A stretch of DNA of 64,000 nucleotides from Hofstenia miamia (Eukaryota; Xenacoelomorpha; Acoela): assembly GCA_004352715.1 (NCBI GenBank), contig SCFE01000080.1, forward strand, positions 1,567,132 to 1,631,131, written 5' to 3'. The position numbers and the translations under genes were made by a program. The notes below the pieces were generated by a model. It was not told the origin of the DNA and did no database searches. It saw nothing but the letters and a program-made list of their open reading frames with translations. Of the stretch, positions 34,141-46,930 are shown piece after piece; the first letter of the stretch is position 1; each line of letters starts with the position of its first letter.

Positions 34141-34734
34141 TTTGAGTTATCTATTGTTTGTAATAAAATACTTTTATGTCGCATTTCTAACAAGAATTTT
34201 CAATGCTAAATTGCATTTTCTTGACATTTTACATGAAATGGCTGGCGAATTCATTCGCGCTACTCAACGCATTTTTAACACCACTGCTCAAGGATGCTAA
34301 CTGGTTAAGTAATCCGACGGTTAACATAATTAATAAAAACGCGTTATTGTAAGGTCAACACCGCTACGTTATTTGTAGATAAACATTATCTACGATTTCC
34401 ACTCGGCGTTTCCGAAATCCGTTTGTGAGTTAATATAATTTAGCACACCATGCATACAAAATATACACAAACAAGTTTATATTTTATAGGTGATTCTTTC
34501 ACAATGAAAACGCAAACGCGTATATCGGTTTATCTTTGTTATCTAGAACTACAAGTTCAACTAAGGAGATAGTGCCATCAATTACCTTCCTTTTTCTTAG
34601 TCATTCGTCCAAAAGTGCTTCTTGGGGTGATCACATACCGTTTCTTAGGGTGTGCTACGTTATTTATAGCATAACAGCAATATACGTTCTTATTGTGTTC
34701 AGTTTTGTCGTAATGGCGGTTTGCGTATCAAACC

Positions 34735-34985
34735 TGGAAACGGGTCGACCTGTGGGTCGGGTAGGTCAGGCCAAGCCGCAAGATTCAGGATGTAAGTTCA
34801 TTGAAATTGAACGTATATATTTTAGCTTAGGATCAGATGCCTGCGTTAACCTTATTTCAATTGGATTCGTTGTAATTAATTATATCAAATATGTTACTAA
34901 ATAATAATATGACCCGGTTTGGGTCGTGTCGGGTCGCGTCTGAAATTTTTTTTCCCGAGTCGGGTAGGGTCAAGAAATTTTTTCT
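34735..34985. repeat. Cluster of GGGTC/GACCC words
   Basis: GGGTCG-type words occur repeatedly at 34740-34770 and 34910-34985 (ACCCGGTTTGGGTCGTGTCG, CGAGTCGGGTAGGGTC). A CAGGATGTAAG word at the inner edge of the first cluster and the inverse CTTACATCC at the outer edge of the second suggest a small element with inverted ends. Its class is not recognised. Confidence 0.35.
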
Positions 34986-36589
34986 TACATCCAGGCTTTA
35001 TGCGTATGCTATAATTGAGATATGTATTATACATATTTTGAAGATAAAAATAATTAAATTTCGTAACGAAATGCTTAGGGTTTGCATTGTGGTTACCTTT
35101 AACTGCCACAAGAAGTAGTTATCCTCTTACTGGCCAATGATCGCAATAACGGTTTAGTACATATTTTGCATAATTATTTGGATATAAACATATTTAAGTT
35201 TTTCAAATAATTTAGATTCGTGTTTTGATATGTTTTTTTGTGATGAACAGTGGCCATGGTACTTTACATGCCAATAAATATTTGTTGATTAGAATTAACA
35301 AAGCCTAAAAAATGTATTCTTTGGAATAATCAGTAACCAGTAAACGGTTAGCTATTAATTTCACTTAACAACAATGTGCGAATGGGTATGGTATGGCTAT
35401 GGGAATATATGAGAAGTCTAGATAATAAAAATCAGACTAACGAGTAAGCCTTTTGTGCAACATGCCAAAACAATTTATTAGCCTACGCAGTAGTATTTTC
35501 AAAATTTCAGAAACCAATTTTAAAATTACGCAATTATAGTTGTTTCTGTTTGTTTGCTTTCCCATTAAGACATACTGTTTTGTGAAAAGATTAAAATAGG
35601 AAGGTACTTCGTTTTTACTACCAATGTTTGTTTTGAAGTTTACTTGAACATGCATTACTCGGTTATTTAGTAGTCTTTGATTGCAGCTGTTTACTAAGGT
35701 TACGGTTACATTATGTGATTGGTCACGCGTGATCTGTCACATTTTATGCAAAATCGTTCGTCTAACCACCGAGATAATTAGCAATGTGACGTGATTTCGT
35801 AACTTTTCTTGCTACCAATCACGTAGTCTAACCATAGGGTATTGCAATACCACATTTTCAAATGACTATCTTATTATAATGCTATGTTAATTGAAATTAC
35901 TTTGTAAATTTTCTCTTTACTTATTCAATACTATAGATATGAGATATGTCATTGCAAATATACTAAGTTTGTTTTGAAACCCATTATAAAATGTGTATAT
36001 GCAACTATAAATTTAAGCATTAACATTATCGCCATATCTTAAAGATAGTCATCCATTATGGTCATTGAGTTTCTTTCTTCAATTAGCATTATGTCTAACA
36101 CAAGCACTCGTCTTCAAGAAACGTACCTGTTATTCTTGCTTTTTTCTTGAGCTTGGTTCCCAGCCGTAATATAATTTTTCACAAAAACTAAGTATAAATG
36201 ACTACACGCTTCTTCTAACCAGATTTTTGATCACTACTCATAAGTTTATCTCGAATGTAAAAAAGTTAAAAAATTATTACGTGAAAGATGCGTCACTTAA
36301 ACATACGTGGATAATCCTTAACTCATCTACATGGAAATCTAATGATTCTTTTAAAAATTCTTATCTTATTTTGATTCGGTCATTGGATGGTTTAAATGCT
36401 CTTGGAGAAATATTTTCCTTAAACATGAAACAAAATATCAAAGAAGAATTGGACAATTATATATCTTACAATGATGACTGGATGCCTTTGAGGACTCCTT
36501 GAAAAACATCTACATATCTCAACTCAATGAGCCCTCTAAAGCTCAAAGCTGTGATATGATTCCATCTATTTTTACAAATACGCTCTGGT

Positions 36590-37075
36590 GAGATCAGTTT
36601 TTGTCATATAATTAACTGCTATATCCTGGAGAGAGATATTCGACTGGTTTGGATATAAATATTGATCAAAGCTATACCAAAAGTTGCAAGACCTATTGCT
36701 TATGGTTTCAGGCCAATCTAAATTCTATCACTGCCTGTCAAATATTTGAAGCGCGTTATTTGTAGTAAAAGTCTTCGTAATCATATACAATTTCTTGATC
36801 CACACCAGTTCGCCTATAAGAATGCCTCATCTGCTTCATTAGCTTAAATTTAATTGGTTGACACAATCACTGGACTTTTAGACCAGAAACACATCCCTTC
36901 AGTCATTGTACAAGCTATGGATTTCACCAAAGCTGTTGATTCTGCCCCGCACATCGCGTTAATCAAGAAGCTTATTCGTTTGGATTTTCCTAGAGGATTT
37001 ATTAAGTGGCTGCTTGGATATTTATCTAATAGAATTTTTATGTCTGTAGATAAACGTATCTATCTGTCTATCTAA
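36590..37075 (+). pseudogene. LINE reverse transcriptase fragment
   Basis: In changing frames this stretch shows IPKVARPIAYGFRPI (about 36666), ILSLPVKY (about 36725), HIQFLDPHQFAYKNASS (about 36784) and the open part DTITGLLDQKHIPSVIVQAM (about 36860). The latter leads to MDFTKAVDSAPHIALIKKL, which contains the palm motif-A Asp, and FIKWLLGYLSNR. The VPQGS and YADD motifs are missing, so it is truncated at both ends. The unassigned ORF at 36227-36502 just upstream may be part of the same element. Confidence 0.75.
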
Positions 37076-37767
37076 AGTTAGGGATTGTTTGGTCCATATT
37101 GTGTTATATAGCCCAAATCAGATGTATCGAACAAAGAGAAGATAAACAGCCTTTTTCTCCAAGTTTTACTTTTAAATAACGAAGAGAGTTTTTCGTCAAA
37201 ATTAATGTGTGGTCACTGTAACGAAATATAAATACACTTGTTCTTCCAATCCGGGTTCTGTCGACACTAGTCTGTACTCATATTATCATTTGCTGAACTT
37301 GCTATTGTATGCTATTGTATTACATCATCAGTGACTTCATGAATGCTTGTCAGTATTGTTGCTTAGATACCATTGGAGTTTTGTAGACGTTATATCATGT
37401 GAGGTCTTGTCAGTTCAGTGGCTAAAGTAATCAGAACCTCTCTACCTCATTGATTTTTCGGGCGCCTATACTTGAGCTTTCCTTTGTTGTAGTTAACAGC
37501 AGATAAATCTATGCTATTTCAGTAGTATTTTGGAATTGTGGACATTGAATTGAAAACAGTGCAAATGAAATTGGTAACAGTGTAAATTGTTTTGGGAAAA
37601 ATTTGAAAGATCATGAAAAATTTTTAATGTACATGTTTGCACTAATTATTTTACATTGTTACACCCAAATAGAATGCTATTGTAACCAGATTGCATCAAA
37701 AATATTGACCCAATCATACATACAAGATATACACCTTATTCTGATATAACAGAACAGAACTTCATAC

Positions 37768-37768
37768 A

Positions 37769-37804
<36 letters not shown>
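37768..37804. repeat. (TA)n array
   Basis: A pure TA run in unassigned DNA. Confidence 0.9.
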
Positions 37805-37805
<1 letters not shown>

Positions 37806-38881
37806 GAATAAAAATTTTAGCAGCTGCTTTCTAATTTATAGGACAAAGAAAAACGTAAAGCACTCTCAAAACTTCATATCTTCACATTGCATTGTTTTCT
37901 TAAAGTGTCGGTTCACTCTAGGCCCTGCAAGTTTGTATATTTTTGCTTCGAGTCGAGTCATATTTCGAATCTCGAGTTTTGTCTACGGAAATAGGCCAAT
38001 AACCATTACATAATCAACTGTTCTCCAAGTATTCCAAATTAAATTCTAACAATTACATTTGTAATTGGCTAAAAGCATATTTTTTATAATTATTGTATAT
38101 AGATATAGCATTAAGCAATCAATGCTGATGTTTTTAAATTAAAGAATAAAAATCTTTCATATATCACTTGATTAAAGTGTGAAGGTTGTTTACAAACTCG
38201 AAATGGCGACCTTTGTTAATGAGGTTTTAATATCACTTTTACGAAAGATTAGAAACTGATTTTTTATGAAAAAAAATTCAAAACAAACCTATCTGCAGTA
38301 AAGCCTACCAACCTAATGATCAATTGATAATCAATATTGCTCAACCCCAATGACTGAAAGAAATTTTTGCAGAAAGATTTTTCAATTAGAAAATTATATT
38401 ATTGTTTTCATTTAAGCATAAATAAACTGCACTATTCATAAATCAAATCGACAAAACTCGAGTTGACACGACCCGAACCAACCCAAAATCTGTTAATGAT
38501 GAAATTTCGTGTCGACTGGGGCCCAAGTTCACTTGCGCTGAAAAGCTCGCTAACATGTTCACTACGGCGTTTTCGATATTTGAATGAACAAATTAAAAAC
38601 AATTAATACAGTGACAAATTCAAGATTGCACTAATGATAGTCATAGAATAGCTATAGGAGGTATAGCAAAGGTCAGTAAACGACTAGGGTAATCCGCTGA
38701 GACAAAATCTTTTAATAAGGATTCTGTACACATTGGCGCGTTTGTTCAGACGTAGGTGCCTCCTGCTTCTTTGATCCGTCATCAAAGTATTGTCAGAACA
38801 ACATCTTCTTCAGAGATGCCAACATCCTTCTTAATCTACATGTAATGCATGCTTGCTAGCATCTAGCAGAGCCACGTGACA

Positions 38882-39076
38882 TTAAGCGAAGAAGAATATT
38901 GCAAAATTTGAAGTCAGAAGCCACTGTGAATTATCTATGAAGTTGATTACTTCGGAGACAGTAGCAAATGTGAAATGAATTATTTCTCCCTTGATAAATT
39001 TGGCATTAACAGTTCGCACAGATTTTATAGCGTTTGTTAGGCCTACTTCCACCCAAAACTCATTACGTTTAAGCAA
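38882..39076 (-). other. Unrecognised 64-codon ORF with protein-like composition
   Basis: The ORF reads as a mixed-composition protein (FWVEVGLTNAIKSVRTVNAK and VSEVINFIDNSQWLL) unlike the low-complexity chance ORFs around it. I do not recognise the family. It may be a fragment of a transposon protein. Confidence 0.3.
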
Positions 39077-39659
39077 TTGACGATATCCTTTTTAATAAAT
39101 TTCTTATTGAACATTCAAATTTGGTTTTATCGGTAGACACTACAGTAGTTTATTATTGAAAATATTTGGCATTTTCAACTTCTAGGAAGATTTCGGGATG
39201 TGGGTGCTAACATTTTTTCATTTCGCACCTTGATGTTTAGCAATATATCTTTACATTGAAGGATTTTTACAAAGAAAACATGTATTTTACAATTTTTTGC
39301 ACTCATGAAATTTATTTTTTAGTCAAAATATCGATAAAAATTTTATCACTTTTTCCAATTGCCTAGCTTTGTGAGAATATTTTGTGGTGTTGGCAAGAAG
39401 TTGCAAAAAATCTTCATTAAAAAGGTAATTATCGTGCAATAATTTTACGAATTTCTTTTGATGTGAATTTTGTTTAAAACAAGATATCCAATTTGCTGTT
39501 GTATTCAATGTATAAAGATAAGCTGTAGAATGCTTCATTCCGACAGATGACTCACGGAAATGCTTCTCTAGTTAGCGAATGGATGGAACAAACATTAAAA
39601 AGAGTTTTAATTTTATATTGGAATTTCTGGAAAATTTTTGTTATGAAGGACATGACAAA

Positions 39660-40612
39660 TTATTATTCGTATTATTACTATTATTCTTGCATCTCACAGC
39701 TTCATGCTGGTATCCCCCTCAGCTCGGGGAACTCACCAGCTCCCAGGAAGTCTGAGAGCTTTCCTCAAAACTCTAGCTGTTCCTAACAATGCTGCCTTCT
39801 GTGCTACTGCTCCTCCCCACTTTGGTACTCCCAACTCCTCATAAGTATCTCTTATGCTTCTTACTCACTGCTCCTAGTGCTCCTACTACTACCGGGACTA
39901 CTCCAACCTTCTTTAACTTCCACAGCCTTTCTATTTCCTCTGCTAACTCTCTGTACTTGTCTATCTTCTCTTTCTCCTTGCTTTCTACATTTCTGTCCTT
40001 TGGTACTGCTATGTCTATCACTGTTCCTAATCTTTTCTCTTTGTCTACCACTACTATGTCTGGCCTCCTTGCTTCTATCACCTTGCTTGTCTGTATGTTG
40101 AAGTCCCACAGTATCTTACCCTTCTCATTCTCAATGGCTCCCTGCGGCTTGTGCTCATACCACTTGTCTCCTGCTTCTAACCCATGCTGCCTGCTCAAGC
40201 TCCAGTGTGCCATTCGTCCTACCTTCTAATGCCTGAACTTATACTCATTCTGCGCCAAGTTCTCACATCCTGCTATCAGATGATCTACTGTCTCACACTC
40301 TTTCTTACATAGCCTACACTTATCACTTACTTCCACACTTCTGTCTATATGCTTCTTCACCCAGTTTGTTCTTATTGCTTGCTCCTGTGTTGCCATTATC
40401 AATGCTCTGTTTCTCTTTTAAGTCCTGCTTTCTTTAGCCACTTGTTGCTCTCTTCTCTGTCACACTTTTCTGTGTTCCTCCAGTATTCTGCATGCATTGC
40501 CTTCTGCCTATACCTTGTTTGTCTCTCTGATTCCATCTTACTCTGATATACCTTCTTTCCTTCGCTGTCAGCTTTTATCTTCTTTAACTCCTTAGCGACC
40601 TCCAGTAGTGAC
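39660..40612 (-). pseudogene. LINE ORF C-terminal part with zinc knuckle
   Basis: On the minus strand this relic starts near 40600 with KVYQSKMESERQTRYRQKA and NKWLKKAGLKRETE. After a frameshift near 40410 it gives CRLCKKECETVDHLIAGC, a Cys/His zinc-binding knuckle. A stop at 40230 is followed by an open 124-codon stretch with DKWYEHKPQGAIENEKGKIL, ARRPDIVVVDKEK and VVPVVVGALGAVS. The final ALLGTARVLRKAL lies about 39760-39800. This is the conserved C-terminus of a LINE family known from many aquatic invertebrates and fish. It ends at an AAT-rich microsatellite near 39660-39690. The RT domain is missing. Confidence 0.75.
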
Positions 40613-41054
40613 CAAATTCAAATACATTTGTCATCAATACTATTTAAATTCAAATTGGTCAACCCTCAATTTCATTCTAAAGCATTATCTTACATTAAGT
40701 GAACGTTCTCAAAAGCTTTTATGTTTAGACAAAAACTCTAATAGTTTTCATCACATAGCAACTAAAATATGGAATAACCTAGATTATGAAATTGAAGTCG
40801 AAATAAATTACAAGAAATTTAGAAAAAAACTTTAATAGGCAATGCATAATTAGCGACAATAACACACTACACTCTTTCGAAAATTTTGAATAGCGCTAGA
40901 AAGTCACGCATACTCACTCACACACATATTTATATTATATTGTATATATTTTATTATGATTTTGTAAATACATGCAGTTGATAGTTTGTAGTTTTGTATT
41001 TATTTTATACAGCAATACATTTGCTTTGACTCTTATTATTATTATTAATAAACA
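40613..41054 (+). pseudogene. 3' end of CR1-like LINE
   Basis: An ORF ends with HHIATKIWNNLDYEIEVEIN and then FRKKL, the usual C-terminus of CR1-type RTs ('..IWN.LP..I....S...FK..L'). A short 3' UTR leads to TTTGCTTTGACTCTTATTATTATT at 41022-41054, the same (TTA)n ending as the LINE at 5.6-9.7 kb. Only the last about 440 bp of the element is present. Confidence 0.65.
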
Positions 41055-41149
41055 AAAATTATTGGGAATAGATAATAAACTCAATGCATGGCGAATTATT
41101 TTTAAACTTTGCCCTTTAATTAATAATGCATATATGTAAACAGTTTTGT

Positions 41150-41213
41150 AAGTGATTTTGTCATGCGTTAGTAAGACTTTATATACATATTAGCAATAAA
41201 TTTGCTTTAACTC

Positions 41214-41285
<72 letters not shown>
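41150..41285 (+). repeat. Second LINE 3' tail with long (TTA)n
   Basis: The words ATTAGCAATAAATTTGCTTT and AACTCTTATTATT repeat the preceding tail at 40998-41054, then expand into about 75 bp of pure (TTA)n. Confidence 0.7.
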
Positions 41286-41286
<1 letters not shown>

Positions 41287-41999
41287 AAGAAAGGACAGGA
41301 GTAAGGATCATTCCGTATTAAGGCTGTGCTACCACAAAAGACTTTTCGCTGCATTATGTAAGTTACCATAATTGTTCCTTAACAATTACTATGAAAATTA
41401 CATTAAACTACAAATTTAAGAATATAGAAAAGCTTTCAAATTATTTCCACGTTAGCATTCATTCATAATGGCTATATTTCTCATTGCAAGGTTCGCTTAA
41501 GTAGTGCATAAAATCCCATTGTCATAAATTACAGAGACCCAGGGTTAGACAATTTTCAATTGGAACGCTACAAATAGATTTTTCTAGTTCAATAAATAAT
41601 CGAATTACCTTACCCTATAGATTATTGCCAACTTTTAGCAATAATTGGAATGAAAATAATAGATAAAAAATCATAGTAAGCTAAACGTAAACTGCCCGCT
41701 AATTTTTGAAAGTTTTTCATGGTCATATAAAATTTTTCTAACGCATATAACTGAAAAACTACTAATGCTATATTCAATCTGAAACCACCACTTGATAGAA
41801 CAGAGCATTCTCTTCCTTTTCGCTCTAATTCCGCGAACTGGCTCTATCCGATCGGCCCCGAGACCTCTGAGCTTGCATACTGCATGCCTCAATGGGTTTG
41901 AAACATCCTTGCACACATCGAGAAATACTCAAAGTTCTTTGTTGCTTCCATGGGTTCAAAACTTTATAAATACTTGAGCATTATGTATGGAGAGTTTAA

Positions 42000-42240
42000 A
42001 TCTGTTTCAAAAATTCGCAATTTTCTAAAAAAAACTTCTTTTGATCAACTTCACCCACAGCAATACGCTTCAATAGAAATTTTCAACATTGCATTAAACC
42101 ATGTTCCCAATAAACCTGCCAATGCCTTATGATTTTCAAATTTGAGGAGAAACCTCTTTGTAAATGTGGAAAAAGGGTTTGTTCTTTAAAATGAACGATA
42201 CGGCAGTTTAAGGGTAACTAGTTTTGAATTAATGAAAACC
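42000..42240. repeat. Old interspersed repeat, copy B (weak)
   Basis: Partner of 33840-34140, sharing three short blocks in the same order. Confidence 0.35.
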
Positions 42241-43611
42241 AATACAAAACATAAAATTTTTTTCAAAGAAAATCGTGTGAAAATACCAACCAAAATTCCT
42301 AATGTTTCATACTTTTGTTAGCATTATGAAGAAATTGTTATAGAAAAGCAAAAGTTAAATGTTGCAGTTAACATAATCACTAAGGGCAAATTTGGTTTTG
42401 CCCATAGATACATTATGCAAACTCTGTGATTATAGTTTAATTTCTTTAGATTGGACATCACAACATGAGGTGTTCGACAGAAGATCACAATAGTGCCAAT
42501 TAAATTTAATATTATCCCTTTAATACACATTTGATGGTGAACGCATAATAAATGTATATTTAATGTCATCAAACCGCAGCACTTAACAGGCAATACAATA
42601 TTCATTTATAATCAGGACAATAATGCTTCTCGCGTCTGGACTTCATTATATGCCTTAGCAAGATTCTCAAAATAAGTGAGAAAGTTTTTAAAGAATCTTA
42701 AATAATTGGCACTCATTATTAAGCAATACATTAATTGAATTTTCTTAAGGTATTCAATAGATTAATCGACTTCCAACTTATTACAATAATTGCAATGTCA
42801 ATTAAATATTGCCTACCCCTGCAGACATAGCGTAGACCCAATGCTTATTAAATATATGTACTATTATTGTAACACGCATGCATGCATTTCAAGAGAAATA
42901 GAAACATCTGTCTTCTGATGGGGGGGAGATGTTCCCCCAGTTCCCGGGTGCGCCTCTGCATAGAATAAATTTGATTCGAAAGCCAGATAAGAGAAAACAA
43001 CAAGGCGATGTGCATAACATGTACCGCCTAATTTAGTGGTATCAATCCTTGCTTGAGTACAACAAGCTGAGCGCCATTAAATCAGGCTTTGCATAAATTG
43101 AAAATAGCGAATTGCGGGAAACCACATTTGTATCTCAGTGTTTACTGCACCATGCTCAAATTTCATTGCATGGTGATATAATGTAAATTTATAGCAAATA
43201 TAGTAGTAGGCCTTCAATATAATGTCATACATTAGCAAATGCTACATCAAATTAAACTGCTTGAAGCATAGAAGTTGTTCTATTCCAGTGCTGAATCATT
43301 TGGGTTTAAACTTAGTTCCGGGACCAGTAATGAGACAAGTCCTACAGAGCTCACTCTCAAAGGTTAAACCTTGTTGCTTTAAAGCAATAATATCACAATC
43401 TTCAAAATTTCAGATTGATTGTTGATATGAGATATCTTCATTAACAGGTACATCATTTGGGTGATTGCGTGCTTTATCAGTTTTTGTCCTTCTACATTAA
43501 GTAGGGGTTGTTTGTGGACGAAATAATAACATCAATAAATTCAAATGGGCTTCATTTGATAATACAATTTCCATTTCAACAGCTCTATCTGACAAAAATA
43601 TAAAGCATTTT

Positions 43612-43616
<5 letters not shown>

Positions 43617-43646
<30 letters not shown>
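43617..43646. repeat. (TA)n array left of the solo LTR
   Basis: A TA run directly before the TGTGAC end of the LTR-like repeat. Confidence 0.85.
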
Positions 43647-43649
<3 letters not shown>

Positions 43650-43839
43650 GACATCGGTAGAGTGCATGGAGGTGCCCGAACGTTAAAACGAGTACTAACT
43701 AATTCTCAATTTACAATTGTTTCAATGGTTTATATAGATTTTCACTACAATATTTACAAATATCTGGTTACACCAGTAGACATAGTAAATACGAAAACAG
43801 TGACTGACCGATAATGATATCTAGGTACCTGCCACCACA
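43647..43839 (-). repeat. Probable solo LTR
   Basis: A 193-bp block between two TA arrays starts TGTGACATCGG and ends CCACCACA on the plus strand; read on the minus strand it is TGTGGTGGCAG...GATGTCACA. On that strand it has a TATATAAACC box. It shares ACAATATTTACAAATAT and GACCGATAA with the LTR at 3757-3957 in the same relative order, so I infer a distant relative of that family. No second LTR is visible. Confidence 0.5.
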
Positions 43840-43918
43840 ATATAATATATATATATATATATATATGTATGCATGCATATATTATATATAGTGTATATAT
43901 ATATATATATATATATAT

Positions 43919-44079
43919 NNNNNNNNNNNNNNNNNNNNNNNNNNNNNNNNNNNNNNNNNNNNNNNNNNNNNNNNNNNNNNNNNNNNNNNNNNNNNNNNNN
44001 NNNNNNNNNNNNNNNNNNNNNNNNNNNNNNNNNNNNNNNNNNNNNNNNNNNNNNNNNNNNNNNNNNNNNNNNNNNNNNN
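43919..44079. other. Assembly gap (161 N) inside (TA)n
   Basis: The gap is flanked by TATATA on both sides and lies in the stretch where the missing MEK exon is expected. Confidence 0.95.
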
Positions 44080-44384
44080 TATATATATATATATATATAT
44101 ATATGCAGAGGAATAATAATAATTCTAAGCTCCCGTTTGGAGAATATTTTGTCCCACAAACGGCTTGCATTCTTTTAGTCAAATTATCAAGATGCTACTA
44201 AAACCGCAACAAAAAAATTAGAAAAATTGAATATGTATGAAAAAAAATCAATATTAATTAAAAGCTTGGAATGGGTTTCGAATGCATGACGCTAAATGTA
44301 CTGGTGAAAGATGTGGAAATAATTTTAAATGTGATGTTTTGCAAGTTTTGCACTTCATACCGAAGTTCATTTTGTTTTTGTCCG

Positions 44385-44765
44385 ATCCAGCCCGATGCCC
44401 GCCGGCTCGGTTGGGCCACGGGCTGGCATAGAGAAGAAAATATAAGAGCATTGTAAGTATATTCTGTTTACTATATCTCAAAACACAATATCTCTGTTTA
44501 CAATTCTGTTTGCTACATCTCAAATCACAACTTTATTATATTTCAAATTTACCACAGGTAAATTTAACAGCTGAGTGAACAGCTGATAGTAATGCTGTTA
44601 TTGGATCTGGAGTAATTTACAGGTACTTAATGAAATCAAGCTCGGGCGGGCTCAGTGTTGAACGGTGGGCGCGGGCGGCCGGAAAAATCGGCGGCTGCAC
44701 ATCATTACCCACAGCCACATGATTTTTTTTCAGCCTTACTCGGCCCGCTTCCACCTTTGTTGCAA
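44385..44765. repeat. GC-rich GGGC/GCCC word clusters
   Basis: Two islands, 44385-44425 (AGCCCGATGCCCGCCGGCTC) and 44640-44700 (GCTCGGGCGGGCTC, GGGCGCGGGCGGCCGG), plus CTCGGCCCGCTTCC near 44740, stand out in AT-rich DNA. They look like subterminal repeats of a non-coding DNA transposon, not classified. Confidence 0.3.
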
Positions 44766-44989
44766 CTAGCCATATATTTGCATTTATATTGAAGTTTACA
44801 TTTAATATTTTGATACTCGTTAGTTAACAAAGATTCGTTAAAAAATGTGTTTTGAAATGTGTCCTTCGTTTATGATTCTTCTAAATATACATCAGTTTTA
44901 GTATTGTCATAATTGCAAGCAGAGTTAAAAATTTAACATCATATTCAAATTTTTACAAGCTGATGTGTCTTTTGTTTTATTGTCCAAGG

Positions 44990-45056
44990 CGATTGCTGAA
45001 CTTCATAGGGGATTGGAGCTCCCTAACACCAAAGTCGTTATGAGTCTGTTTACATG
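44990..45056 (+). CDS. MAP2K1/2: Candidate terminal exon of MEK
   Basis: After a TTTATTGTCCAAG acceptor, phase 0 reads IAELHRGLELPNTKVVMSLF and then TGA, which overlaps an AATAAA signal. IAELHRGLELPNT could align with the MEK tail block (FAGWLCSTIGLNQP in human), but the match is weak. It is placed here because splice site, stop and poly(A) signal coincide. It could equally be chance. Confidence 0.3.
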
Positions 45057-45059
45057 AAT

Positions 45060-46868
45060 AAAACATTATTGATGATTACGTGTATTGTTGTTTATTTGTA
45101 AAATTGTTCTCTTTTCATTATAGCTCTTAACTCAAACAAAGTTTCATAATGCGCCCACTGTGGTTGCACTACTATAAACATTTATTTCATGCTTTGTAAA
45201 TGAAAATGGTACTAATACCATTTTGTTAATGCTTCTGTAGTTTTACTCAGGTACAATTAATCCAATCGAATTAACTATTGTAATAATTACTGTTTTAGTT
45301 ATCAAACCGAACGCAATCACTACTAAACAATTCCAGAAAACCACAACGAACACCATAGAAGTTGTTTTAGTAAAATTTTATCAAAAGAAAACTGTAATTT
45401 CGATTATAAGAAAAGCTCAAAACAGACTTGATAAAAAGTGTTAAAATTCGAATTTTGTATCAAATATCTATGTAAATATTAGCACTTCAACTGAATTGCT
45501 TCCTTACTTAACCGGTTTTTAAAGAGTTTTAACCAGATCTATAAAAATTACCGCTTATTTCGTTACACACATCTACGCATTTATATATTCATATTTAAGC
45601 TAAAAAGAAAAATGTATTCTATTCCGATTAGTCAAAATCAAATTGCTCTAGTCTTATGTATTAACATCAAATTGTTCTATATATTTTTTCTTCACCCCGA
45701 TTTGCTATTGAATATTTTGTTCTGACCCGACCTGTTTACAACTATGATACAAAATTCCTGGAAATAGTTGAACCTTATTTTGGCTTCTTTAGACAGGTTG
45801 TTTTGAGTAATAGTTTATCATGATCATGACTAAAAGTTTTGATTGCACAGAATTCACCAAATACTAACAACACTTAAGGGAAATTTTTTAGAATTGCAGA
45901 AACTTATATACATCAAAGCTTGCATATTAAATTCGATTCATTATCGATTAAATATTGTCTTTCAAGGTTTTCACAAATATAAATTTATTTAGTAAACATT
46001 TTATATTTTTTAAATACTTTGAAAATGTGAAACAGCTGAGGTAAATTCATTTACATTTATATAATACAAATAGCAAGTTCCTTAAAAGAATTTTGTTGGG
46101 CTAAAAATGACTGGAGTGATTAGTACAATATCCAGGCGTTTGCATAAGGCAAAACACAAGTGTTTAAAATATTATCAGGTCACTACGAGATGAATTTAAG
46201 TCTCACCAATTTCCCTGCAGGACTCATTTGAAAAAACTAAATGAGTTGAAACCTGTCAAATTTTGTTAATGACTGCTGAATAATGACAACGATAGGCGGA
46301 AATGTGTGAGGGGCATGGGATTGTTGTAACCAGTTTTCTAACATACATGAAGCAGGTGCCAACGCACACTGTTCATCGTGAAGCTTCTAACATTTAATCA
46401 CTAGGTTGACAACGTCCACAATGGCGGCAGACTACGTGAGATACAGGTGCAGACAATGCTTGCAACCACCAGCAGAGTTGTTACCAATTGCAATCAAAAT
46501 TTCATCTCAATTTCAGTGCATTAAGGATACCTCTATGTAGCTGCAGCTAAGAAAAATTTAGGGAAAATATATCTTATACATTAAAATTAGGACTTTCTTA
46601 AAATACTCATTTAGTATTTTACTAGTTCTAAGGATTTACTAAATATAAAATCTTCTTCCCATTAAAAGTTTAACTCTTTTATATACTATTATTTACAAAT
46701 ATTACGAGAATAAAACTTTGGGTCTAATATTTTTAGACACATCAAATAAGCATATTTGTATGTAGATGGATTTCTTAAACCCATATATATATATATTATA
46801 TATATATATATAGCACAAGTAAATTCTTAATTACTTAAAAGTGTACTTTACTTATGCGTCATCCTGTA

Positions 46869-46930
<62 letters not shown>

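Larger units (their letters stand above)
18421..45056 (+). other. MAP2K1/2: MEK1/2-type MAP kinase kinase gene (span)
   Basis: The gene encodes the dual-specificity kinase that phosphorylates ERK on Thr and Tyr in the cytoplasmic RAS-RAF-MEK-ERK cascade. Seven exons join in frame into about 336 residues, with residues close to human MEK1 numbering: ATP lysine at 99 (human 97), HRD Asp at 192 (190), DFG Asp at 210 (208). Introns are about 2.7, 3.2, 0.1, 2.7, 0.5 and 4.4 kb. The exon for about 30 residues of the last helices is not visible, and the 3' limit used here rests on a tentative terminal exon. Introns contain (TA)n arrays, gaps and transposon relics. No stop or frameshift occurs in the seven exons, so the gene looks functional. 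Confidence 0.85.

Noticed and set aside
39789-40229. 146-codon plus-strand Ser/Leu/Pro-rich ORF
   Set aside because: It is antisense to the well-matched LINE C-terminal domain on the minus strand.
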